This document shows, one piece after another, positions 12,401 to 24,400 of a stretch of DNA of 64,000 nt. Below the pieces are notes generated by a model that had not been told where the DNA came from, made no database searches, and saw only the letters and a program-made list of their open reading frames with translations. The first letter of the stretch is position 1, and every line of letters begins with the position of its first letter. A program made the translations under genes and the position numbers. Location of the stretch: positions 4,034,545 to 4,098,544 of the forward strand of contig NC_088790.1 in assembly GCF_949628265.1 (NCBI RefSeq), written 5' to 3'. The DNA is from Cloeon dipterum. Lineage: Eukaryota > Arthropoda > Insecta > Ephemeroptera > Baetidae.

Positions 12401-15400
12401 GCGCTAAAAGAAAGAACCTTGTTTTTTCTTTTGGCACATAAAAAACACTTTAAATGTGAAATGAGTATTGAGCGATCAACGTGTTATGCGCGCTGTCAAT
12501 AAGTGATCTATCAAGCGCTGGAAATTTTGGAGAAAATTGGAAAAAATTGAATTTTTACAAGCATTAAGATCCTTTCTTACTATACAAATTTCAGAAAAAA
12601 TTGTTTATTGACCAACAACTGGTTTAGCATCCAACAATTCAAATAATTTCCAACTGTTGCCCTGTGCGCAATTTTTAGTGAGGGTTAAATCACAAGGAGG
12701 GTGAGTGGCGGAGTATTGATGAGACTTCGTCACTCGTTTCCTCTTTTCGGTAGTTGTTCAGTAGTGAGTTTAATGTTTCTAAAGTTTGCTGGTTCGGTAT
12801 GAATTTTGTTTTGGCTGATCCAAAGGCCCTAGTTAATTTTTAATTCTCTCAAATTTTTATAGCTGAGCCATTTGATGATTTCGTTCAAGAATATATGCCA
12901 AAAATTAGAGGAAAAATTGCCTAGTGAATGCAATCATAAAATATGTATCACAAAGCACATCCCTATCATTTCTTCGTCCGCCGAATATTTTGCGAATATT
13001 CTACGTGACGCGTCTTATTTTACGGTTCATGATCGGTGCGGAAATTCGCATGTCATGCAAATTTTGACGATTTTCCGTTACACGCACGTCAATAAACTAT
13101 ATAACGCGCGCGGTAGTGTGTGTGTATGTGCTGCGCGGGCTTTGCAAAAACTAATATTAGGGCAGACAGCCTTTTTCCTCCTCAGCAAGTTTCCAGTTAT
13201 GAAATTTTTGCCAGCAGAAAGGATTGCACAGGGATCATCTTATCATCGTCTGCCAGTCCAAATCCCGCCGATATATCTGATTTTCCGGCTCGCAACTTTT
13301 CTCTTCTCAAGGAAACGAACTGCATGGCCCCGCGATAAAAAGTGAGCACGCGCGCGTGCCTATGTCTATGTATTTCTGGCTGCTTTTTCGGGTCAGGCAA
13401 ACGCGTCATTCTTGCCTCCCTTTCGCTCTCTTTTTTTATCTCGTCCAGGCACAAAAGTTTTCACCAAAGTTGCACGCGATGAAGCAACGAATAGAGAAAA
13501 ATGCTGCAGCTCTCGAGCGTCGGCAACGGATGTGGACCAATTCGAGCTCGTCAACGTGTCGCGCAGTTGGCGCTAGAAAATTGGCTCAAAGTACTTGTCA
13601 CCGCTTCGTTTCCTGACACACAAAACGGCCTAATTGAAAAGAGCTAGGTTGCTTGAATTCAGGAGCAGACGGCGATAATTCGATTTGGGGAAAAGCGACT
13701 CTAATGAAATGGGATTTCAGACCCTTCTCGAATCAAGCAAGGGGAGCGGCGCGAGTTCAGAAAATTTGGTTATCCTCCGGCAGAGGATCCATCTTACGTC
13801 TTATTTATGCACAGCTTGCGCGATGAGCTGAATGCATAATGTATTATCGGCAAAGGAATATGGTTTTTAATAATATCTTACAAGGAAACGCACCTCTAGC
13901 TATTAATTTGAATAATAATGGTATTTTTTCATTACAATTCAATAGTGTTTAATTCAAGATGACAATCTTCCACATGAATACCTCGGTTCGCTAGATCCAC
14001 GCCGCGAAAGTCAAACTTTTAACTAATTTAAAATTACCATAACTTCTTGAAAAGTGGCAATTGGTCGGATTTAAAATAAAATACCTAGGCATATTTAGAA
14101 TCTATACTTTTAGAATTGTTTGTGGTTTTTCATTAATTTTGATCTGGGAGCTTTAATTTTTTCTTAGTTAGCTGTCAAAAAATCAAGCTTCTCGGTTTGG
14201 CTATTTCGATCTTTAAATCAACTTTTCAAACGGCTGTTCCGGGAAACTGGGCAGAGAAACATATTTTTCAGCGTATGCAATAGATTCCAAATTTTATCAG
14301 CTCTCCGAATTTGTCTCATAGCAGTTGAATTATAAAAAGAAACTCATTCCCCTTATGTAATACGTCGATATATTTTCAATTTGAAAAAATCTATAGACAA
14401 CAATTTACTTAACATATTTCCTGCTAAAAAAAGGTGCGCTCCTTTTATTAGCTCATAAACCATCGTCTAATGAATGCTATAGAGACTAGAGAGAGAAGAT
14501 ACACATCACGTAAAGCTCACGAAATTGAGTGCCAAAGAACCCTCTTTGAGATCAGCAATCAAATTTCATCGCCGAGCTTGCAGCAAAGTTGCTTGGGAGG
14601 CAAACTACTTGGCAACTGAAGTAAATGTAAAGCTCCCGCAAGACAAAAATTTAAGTCTGAGCCCTCTATGCTAATGCTCGACTTGAGAGCGGCTGCGCTA
14701 CATTTAAGCAAACTAATTGAACACCCCACGCAGAGAGAAATTTCGTCAACATCCCTGGAGAACAACACACACACACACACACACACACACAGCCGGCGGA
14801 ATTGGTATAAGCAAATTGCAAGATTACGACGGAGAAAATAATCCTGAGTGCGCGCACTTTTTGCGAAACGTCTTGCGACACACGGGCCTTTACTGCGCAC
14901 AAAACGCCAACTTTCTGGCTGCGGAATTGCGGAGGCGAGCGCGTGCACATGGCACACAGTGTAATTAATTTTGCCCGCTTTGTGAGCGCGAGAGTTGGCG
15001 GACAAACGTATAAAAGAGAGCGCAGGAATTTTGGTTGCGTTCTGCTGTTTTTCCCCGGGAGCCGGGAGCACACAATGCGCGCGGAGCAAAAGCGCCATAT
15101 ATTGTGAATGGTAAGCGGCTCGCAAACAGGTAAATACACCGATCTCTTTTGCTCTGGTCCCGAGGGATTTGCAGGAGAGAACGAGAGGATCGATCCATTG
15201 TGCGCGGAAGAGGGCAAACAATCGGGGGATTTGGCACAGTGTGCATCGCTAATGCGCGGGCAGAGAATTAGTCTCGTGATTGCGATTAGAGACGGAAAGG
15301 ACAATGCGGCGAAACACGTTAGAATGCCGACTGCCTGCCTGCCTGCTTGCACATTCGAGCTGCTATTGTTTTCCCGAAGGGTGGAAATAACGTTCTTTGT

Positions 15401-18400
15401 TGCCAGCTCCGTGTTAATTTGCACAGGGGGAAAAGAAATTTCTGCGCCTTTCATCCTTTAATATTGAGATCAGCGCGCGATACGCGGTCTGCATTTAAAC
15501 GAAGCACGTCTTCTTCAGCTTTGATTTCTCAAATCACGGGCACAGCATTTACAGGAACGTTACAGTGTTTTTCTTTTATGGTACTACTCGAAGGAAATAT
15601 TCAAATAATCATGTTTATTATGGATATAAACTAAATATAATATCATTTTGGAAGTTTTGACGGGGAAAAACACAAAACGCCATTAAGAACGCTAATTTTC
15701 GGCTAATAAAATTAATTAAAAGCCATAAAATTACCCCTGGAGATCCGTTGAGGGGTTGATAGTCAAATCAAACCAAAAAAAGCAATGTTATGCAATCATT
15801 TTTTATGCTCGGAAGATATTCAAATATGCTGAAAATTAAGTCAAAAATAAAAAAAAGTTGAAAATTACTCTTCAGGTGAAATATCATGTTTTATTTTTAA
15901 ACATCCAACTGTGTAAAAATGTCGAAAAAAGTCATTTCTGTATCCACCAAAACGTTTATATCAATGTTTGTTATTAAACAGGAAGCCTTTTTCCTGTTCA
16001 TAACGTCAAACAAAAATTGGGTTTTCGATATCTGGCGGCGATTTTTAACCTTTTATGTCCTACACACCCAAATTGCTCATTTGATGCTCGTTTAATAAGC
16101 TTTCAAGGACGGCGTTTGAGTTTGTTCCTTTTGCATATCTGGAAAGCCGAGATAATCGAATTTGAAGGAAGTTGTGTTTTTAAAACATCCGCAACATTGT
16201 ACTCACTGTGTAGGAAAGGCAGTTTTCGGATTTCAGGAAAATCAATTACTAAATGATTACCTTCCTAGAGTCAATCAGCATACATAGTTTGATTAAAATA
16301 AATTGACCATCTGCAGCTTTGTGTAAACTAGAAGTTGAAAAAGACGGAAAAATCACATTAATACCGTTTTTATGAAATGATTCATTTTTTTTAGAATAGT
16401 GTTGGTTAGAGGAAGATATTTAAAAAATCTTAATCTATTTAACTATCAAAAAATAATTATTACTTGGTCCGGATTCATGTAGAAACTAAAAAAAATCCTA
16501 CACTGTGTGAAATGGAACAGATGCGGAGAGCATTTTCCAAACACGTGTAAATGTCCTCAAAAATCGTTTGACAAGCATTTTTGTTTTGGCAAATTTGAAA
16601 TCGCTCATTTGTCTTCCCTTGTATTACCGTGTCAGACACGTTTTGGATAATTTTCAAAAAATTTGTACATTATATTTTATGCAGATATGGCTGGATATTA
16701 ATTTCAAACAGGAAAATGGTTAAGACAACTCAGTTTTTGTATAATTTTCATTGTTAATATTGTATTTAAAGAAATTAAATGTCTAAATATTTGCAATCCA
16801 CAAATTCAATTAATCACTGACTTTTTAGTAGATTTGGATTTATTTAATCTCGGTAATTATGGCTTAAATTGCAAGATTTGTGCTCATGTGACGATAGGAA
16901 GCACAGAAAAAATATTAACTGTCTAAATTACGCCGTTCACAAATTAAAAATGTGTTGTTGAAAGTATACGAATTAATTAGAGTCAATTGATGTTTGAATT
17001 GTACGTTGATAGAAAAAAATCCATTTTGCCTAATTGGTGAAACTTCCTGAATATTCGAGTAGGTCTGCCTTTTGTTTTATTTGCGCCGGAAATCAGCTGA
17101 AGCCGTACATTTAAAATAGACACTAAGCCTCACGAGGCACCATACTCTTTCCGTAACATCCCCCAATTTTTTCGCTCTTTTGTATCGATAAATCCAGAAA
17201 AGGCATGTGTAATCCGTGCGGATGTTGGCGTCAAATCGGCTTAACCCTGCTCGAAACGTTTGGAGAAGAGGACCAATTTAAAGGGACACTCCAATTTCCA
17301 GTGTTAGTCAAAAGGCACAAAGAGGATTTGGCGGGCGCAAAGTGTCGACAGGTGGGCCCAGCTGGGCCGTCCATTCACATGGCACCCGGTGGTGAGGGTT
17401 GCCAGCTCAGGGGTGTGCATTATTGATCTGCACCCTCCTCACCCCCGGGCCAATTCACAAATCGTCCTCGCGGCGCCCGCCCGCCTCCGCCCGCACAAAT
17501 ACCTCAAATACCTGTTCGCTCTCCGGCAGTTTAGTGCGAGTGCAATAAAATAGACACGCACCTCAGCCGTCACTATCTAGGTCCGCAATTCTGTCCCCGC
17601 GTTGCCCTTTGGTGGTTCCTTTTGTGGCAACATGCCTGGCGCGCGCCCAGACCACCGGGAAACTCTGCGTCTTTGGAATTCAATTGTCGCCAACGCACAT
17701 TGTGCGCTCGCAGCCCGCCCGAATTCCCGCCTCACCATTAATCATAATACTCGCACTCGCTCCACCAAAGCTCCCACAACGGATTCTGAAACCATATTTT
17801 AGCCCAGTACGGCTTTCTAGATAGATATGTATAGAGCCAAAAAGTTGCATTTTTCTTATTTGACGCTCGGTTAAGAATGGTGGCAATTAAGTAAGAGTTA
17901 TGATGGTAAAAAAAAACTATCATGAGAACAATTTCATGTGGGATTTGGAGATCAAACTCGCTCACCGTGGGCATTAATCGTCTCCACGTATTAGAAAAAT
18001 CATGCCTAATGTAGCCCAAAGTGCTTCAACAGCTTCAAATAGGTCATTTAGAGCTGAAGAAAGCAAGTTAAAATTAAAAATTGCTTCAGATTTGATTTTT
18101 ATGGGATGGAAAACATAGGCAAACGACACCAATGACGGTCAAATTATGCAAAATTTAATTATTACCCAAAACTCACTCACTGGGGATGAGTTTTTTTTCA
18201 ATTTTACCAATTTTTCTGACAGAAAAGTGTTCTAGAAATATAACGGCTTGTAGTTTAAATTTTTCTAGGATATTTTTCATGAATCAAACATTTTCAAAGT
18301 TTTGGCAAACTCAAGTTTGCGTGATTTGTTATTTTCAGAACGATATAGACATCGCTTAAATTATTATCTTACAAAAAGCCACTCCAACGCGCCACAGTGT

Positions 18401-21400
18401 GTTATGACAGTCGATAACAGCAAAACCAGAGGACAGCTTATTCAATCCAGATTCATTTGTTTGTTCACAAGTGGTGGGTAGGCAAATATTAGTGCGGTCG
18501 TCATCGTTATGGGTTATGACCACTGCCAGCAAGAGGTCTGCCCCGCTGATTTTGCGCGACCTGAACAAATAGGCTTGTTTACCGTGGCAATTAGCAATTG
18601 ACAGAGTGGATGAGTCGATAAATAAAGTGTAGCACGCCCCGCAATAAATTTTGTTGAGTATCTCGCTCTCTATCTCCGCCCTCTGCTGCGATATCGGCGG
18701 CGGAGAGTGCACAGAGGCAGCAGCGCTTCAACAGCACGCGGCGCTGTTCATATTTCCAATTTCCTGCCTATGGCATGGGTACCCATTTAAAATCCGAAAA
18801 CCGTGTGGGAATTTTTCTCAAATTATTTCTTAAATTGTAATACAACAAGATGTATTTAAAACCGTTATTTTGGTGATTTTTCTGTCTGAACCAAGAACCA
18901 AGCCAAAAGAACGCCAGTCAATCAGAGACAACTGCTAAGCGTTGAGCTCACTTAAGATCGAGACAGCAGCGCTACAACGACAGCCAGAGGAAGCGAGTCA
19001 AGCGACAGGCTGCTTATTACTTGCGCTGGCTGTCGTTGTGGCGCTGCTGTCTCGATCTTATGCCAGCGTTAGCCAATCAGAGAACAGCTCCCTTTTTTGA
19101 TTGGTCGCAGCGTTCTTGTGGTATATTTTCAAGGTTCAAATGAAAAACCGCTAACGATTCCGTCGCTTTTCGGCACGTCGTGTTAAATTGTCGCCCAAAT
19201 GATTCAGGAATCGATTGACACTGTCAGTGTTCTTTAATGAAAATGCGACACAATAGAAGCTTAAAAATTTATAAAGCAACAAGGACAAGTCCAGTTTACA
19301 TTTTTCTATTTCTTCCTGCTGGAGAAACTATCTTAAAAACCTATCAATGCGTATTCTCAAGGGAAGAGCAAAATAAATTTTTTTAGGGTACTGATAGGCG
19401 ACTCGAGGCATATTCATTGATTGCTTGTTGTGTGCTGGTTCCCCCTCAATATACATCTCTATCCAAGGCACAGCAAAATTTAATTGGAGAGGAGCGCGCG
19501 CAATATTTCGCATCGCCTGAATGATCAAAGGGATCAATTTCAATTATTCTGCAGAAGGCAATATGCTGACTTCTACAAATTACTTTTCTTAATCCTCTCC
19601 TCCTACAGAGCGCTTGCCTAATGCACTTTGTTGAAGAGGAATAAAGCGCCCCCTTTCTGCGTAAAGGTGGCTAATCAACCCGACTTTATTCGTCTCAACA
19701 GCCCTTGAGGCAGCTGGGATGAGGTGGAGTAAGAATTTAATTAGATGGCTGAAAGACGCGATTTAGTCAATAGTAACTTCCGCAGGGATTACTCACGAAT
19801 CGATTATGTAACCAGAATTTTACTAAAAATTGTCGGCGCATTCTGTTGACTAAAGCTGGGAAAATTGCCAAGGCCCTAAAGCAAGATAAATAATAATTCA
19901 AATTCGCAGTGACTGCGAAAATTTTGTTTGGAAACACAAGAACACAAGTCAGCGACATTTATGTGATTTTTGATGGCAGAACAAACTTTCCAGTGAAACT
20001 TGTCTGCGCGAAAACAAAATATCTCTAGCGGAGCTACGCAGGTTGCATAGCTCTTCATTTTGCAGGCGCTCTTGGGGGTCAATAAAATTTTCTCATACTT
20101 GCTGAAACGTAATTTTTAAATTGTTCTGACGCCATTAGGGTGCTCTGGAAACACCCTGATGTGCTTAAAATCTTGATCCTGAGCGCCCGATGGTTTTCAA
20201 AGGGTCAAATTGCACAAACCCTGAGAGCGTTCGACCTGCACGCTCCAACGGTGTGCATATCTTGAAAATCAAACCAATACAGAGACCGTTAGGCGTCGGT
20301 AAAGTGACTCAAAATGCAATTTGAATTATATCAATCGCTCGACAGACAAAAACAACATTAAAAATCAAATCGGTTGTAAAATTGCAGATGGTATAAAATC
20401 TTTCGTGGAAACATCCATTAAATACATATTAGAAACCGAAAAACAGGGCGATTTAATTAATAAAATATAGGCAAAAACCTTGGAATGGCTAAATGTGGAT
20501 AAAAAATTGAATGAATTGTAAAAGCAAAATTAATTTCACTGTACATCGGTTTTTCGGCCCCACGGACCTTCAAAAACAAAAAATTCATATGTTCAATTTT
20601 TAAATTTGCAAAATGAATATTTTAATTCGTGTTTCAGCTGATTGTCGAGATGCATCCGTTCTGTCAGTGTTGCTGGCCACAGTGACGAATGGCCGCCTGA
20701 TCGTAGCCGCCTTGCCTGAGTCCCTGTGCCCCTTGGCCGCTGCCCTGGCCAGCGTCCGAGGGGCAAAGGTGCTGACCTGGAGCTGCCCGCACATCGAGGC
20801 CTCGCCGAGCTTCGTCAGCCTGGTCCCGGGGACGGCAGCGCAAACACTCGCTCTTAGTAACCTCCACCGGACCTTCAGATGGCGACGGGTGGTGGTCGTG
20901 GAAGATGACACCTCGGAGTGGAGTCACGAGCAGGCCAGACAACTGCATATGGTTCTGCGGGCGGAGACGGTGCAAGTGCTGGCGCGCTTGTCAGTCAGTG
21001 CCCTGCTAGCCACCATGGTCGATGTACCCCAATGTCAAGGTATGCAGTACTTTTATTTTATATTTTAATTTAAATCTAGGGGAAAATTTCACAAGGGATT
21101 GCAATAACCTGCTTGTTTAGACTTTAGAGGGGTTTCCTAAATTGGGCGTATTATCCGAAATATAATTTAGGTTTACGCTCTCTAGAGCCTGATAATGGGC
21201 GTCTTAAGTGCCGGCATACTTTACGTTTTTATTTCTATGAGCTATAGATTTTCGGCTCGATCCCATGCTATTACCCAGAGCGTATTCACTTTTGTTTTAC
21301 GAGCTATGGCTTTCAACGTAGCGCGGATAATCGAAACTTTCACCAACAAAACACACTCTTACACTTTGCACGATACCAATTTCTGCCACGCCAAACTTGC

Positions 21401-24400
21401 ACGTCGTAATTTTTTGTTTGTTTCAGTTGTGATTCTTTGCGTGCCAATCGGCACATCCGCCTTTTCAGAAGCCCTGTCTATGCTCTCGACAGCCTCCATA
21501 GGCAACCCCCAAATCTTGGCCTTCGCAAATCCGTTCGTGCTGCACGCCTCTGCTGTCCATTTTTCGCCAACGCCTGGACTCAGTCTGCCTCAAAATCTGC
21601 TCATTTTGGCAGCTGTCGATGATTACCCGCAAATTAAAGTAAGGACACGCGCGCGTAGTTCAACGCCAGCTTAATAATTTCAATTATTTTCAGGTGAATT
21701 CCTCGCATCCACAAAACGATCTCAGTCCTTCTCAGTTTTCACTGGTGTCCCGACTGCACGAGGCCGCGGCCCTTTGCACCTCTACCGACGCCCCTTTGAT
21801 TACAGGCCTGGAAGGGCAGGCGGTGCGAATGCGATCCAACGAGCGGCTTTCCCACTTTTTGCTTTTGCAACCGCAATGGAACGATGAAAGCGGAGAGATG
21901 CTTTGGAAGCCGTGCGTGGATATGGCGCCAAATGGATCGACGACTATAGTTTCCACCCCTACTTGGTCTTGCTGCGAAGACGTCGCCCAATTCACGACAT
22001 TGCAAATTGCGGCTGCCGTGATTGTCGCTTTAGTGATTGTCGTAACGTTCAGCGTGGGCGCCGTCGGTCTCAGGAGGCAGCTGTTCAAGCAGAAAATGTC
22101 CAAGGGACCGTACAAAGTTATTCTAACCTCTGCGGATTTTGTTTTTCCGCAGGTCGGAGACAATAGACGGGTACTTTTAATCAAATTTGATGATAAATTT
22201 TGATCGGCAATTTTAATAAAATTAGGTCGAAGCGGGAATAGAGGCAATGCTGTGTTGCTGGCTGCAGCATTTACAGGAGTTTGGAGCCCCTGATATTTCG
22301 TCCTCGGACAGACCGGACTTGTTGCAGGGCTCAGTGGCCTCTCTGCGCACGGCCGTGGCCTCTGGCCCCTCCAGCCAAGCCAGTCTGCGCCCACCAATCG
22401 AAAGACGCGCCAGGTACAACGGCGACCTCGTCCACTTGCGGGATCTTCAATCCGGGCCAGGTTTTGAGTTGAGGAACAAAGCACTTGACGTGCTTTTGAC
22501 GGTAACGCATATATATGTTTAACTGTGGTGTAAATTATATAATTTAATATTTTGCTATAGCTCCACGGATTACGGCACGAAAATGTCGCTGTTCTCATGG
22601 GCTGTCTCGCAGACCCGAGCAGGCCGTGCCTCGTTTGGGAATGGGCCTCCAGAGGGTCGCTGCAAGACGTGCTGGTTCACGATGATATCAAACTAGACTG
22701 GTCCTTCAGACTGTCCCTACTCACAGACTTAGTCAGGGTAAGAGTAAAAATATTATATATATCAGGATTTTCTCTCAATCTTTTTTGAAATAAAAAAACA
22801 TAAATTTATACATATTTTAGGGAATGCGCTACCTTCACGCCTCGCCGATAAAGGTGCATGGCTACCTGAGTTCACGCAACTGCGTGATCGACTCTCGCTG
22901 GGTTCTAAAGGTCACAGACTACGGTTTACCCCTTCTGCTAGACGCTCAGGGGTTGCAGCCCTCACTAAAAACGGCCAGGGAGCTGCTTTGGACTGCACCA
23001 GAGCTGCTGAGGGAGCCAGGATTGCGGCGAAAAGGCACGCAGCCTGGCGATGTCTACAGCTTTGGTATTATCACGCAGGAAGTGGTGCTCAGGGGGGAAC
23101 CTTTTTGCACACTCAACCTAACTCCAGAAGGTATTCCACAAATTTTAAATGACAAAAAGGGAACTCGATCGATTGTATTGTTTTTTTAACAGAAATCCTG
23201 GAAAAGATTAAGAAGCCGCCTCCTTTGATAAGACCCTCAGTGTCTAAGGGCGCCGCGCCGCCAGAAGCCATTAATATTATGCGCCAGTGCTGGGCTGAAA
23301 ATCCAGAAATGAGGCCGACCTTTGTGCAGATAAACGATTTGTTTAAAAAATTGAACCACGGAAGGTAAAAAGGAGCAATAAATATACATTCTGTGCCTCT
23401 CGCAACATTTAATTTTCATGTAGGAAAGTCAACATTGTTGACACCATGTTCCAAATGCTGGAAAAGTACTCCAACAACCTGGAGGAACTCATCAGGGAGC
23501 GCACCGAGCAACTCGACATGGAGAAACGAAAGACTGAACAACTCCTGAACAGAATGCTACCTAGCTCAGTTGCCGAGAAACTGAAACTCGGCATGCCCGT
23601 CGGACCAGAAGTTTACCCTGAAGTTACCATCTACTTTTCGGATATAGTCGGATTTACCACGATTTCTGCTTACTCGTCGCCCCTGCAAGTTGTGGAACTG
23701 CTCAACGAACTCTACACATGCTTCGATGCCACCATCAACGCATACAGCGTTTATAAGGTATACTTTGTTCTCTTGGGGTCATTTTAGTTTATTTTTAACA
23801 GTTTTGATCGATTCCTGACTCCTGAGGGTCAAATTAGGTTGGGCAGCTGATTTACTCGATCGAATATTCGACAAAACGTGCTGAAAAACGGAGGAAAGGT
23901 AAACCCCGTTTTAAATGGGGTGGTTTTCGGTGTGAGCCAAGCAAAAAAGGCCACAAGAACACCGTTGGCCTATCAAATAAGGGAGCAGTTCTCTGATTAG
24001 ATCACTAACAGGTCGAGACTCCAGCGCCACATTGACAGCCAGCGCAATTATGCGACAAGGCTGCGGCGCTGCTGTCTCGATCCTGGACGTCAAACATCCA
24101 ATCAGAGGCACTTTTTGCTAGGTTCACACCAAAAACCACTAAAAGAACGGTTTTTACGCGTCTTATAGAAAGTTGGCTGTGTCTATATCCTAATTCTACC
24201 TTCAGCAATCGATTGGAACAGTTAAAAACGAATTTCCAGTGCTCCAATAAAACGAGTAAAATTTTAAATGCGATTGATTTCTAGGTTGAGACAATAGGGG
24301 ATGCGTACATGGTGGTGGGAGGCCTGCCTGTTCGGATTGCTAACCACGCGTCTCAGATCGCAACCATGGCCCTCGACTTACTCCACCAAAGCGGCACATT

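Larger units (their letters stand above)
6634..20637 (+). other. 14-kb first intron of the guanylyl cyclase gene
   Basis: It joins the signal-peptide exon (donor GTGAGT, phase 1) to the first long ectodomain exon (acceptor GTTTCAG). No additional exon or nested gene was recognised. Islands richer in GC at about 7.3-7.9, 8.9-9.5, 13.1-13.6 and 14.7-15.4 kb have long open frames on both strands whose translations are low-complexity and not protein-like. The rest is AT-rich with dispersed repeats. The unusual length compared with the other cyclase introns (55-530 bp) suggests regulatory content, which is inference. Confidence 0.6.

Noticed and set aside
14559-15454. Two long overlapping minus-strand open frames (220 and 262 codons) in the cyclase first intron
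   Set aside because: They overlap in different frames, include a translated CA microsatellite (poly Cys-Val), and show no domain or protein-like composition. Low AT content alone explains the lack of stops.
18356-18712. Minus-strand 118-codon frame
   Set aside because: No domain, signal or splice context; probably chance in the large cyclase intron.
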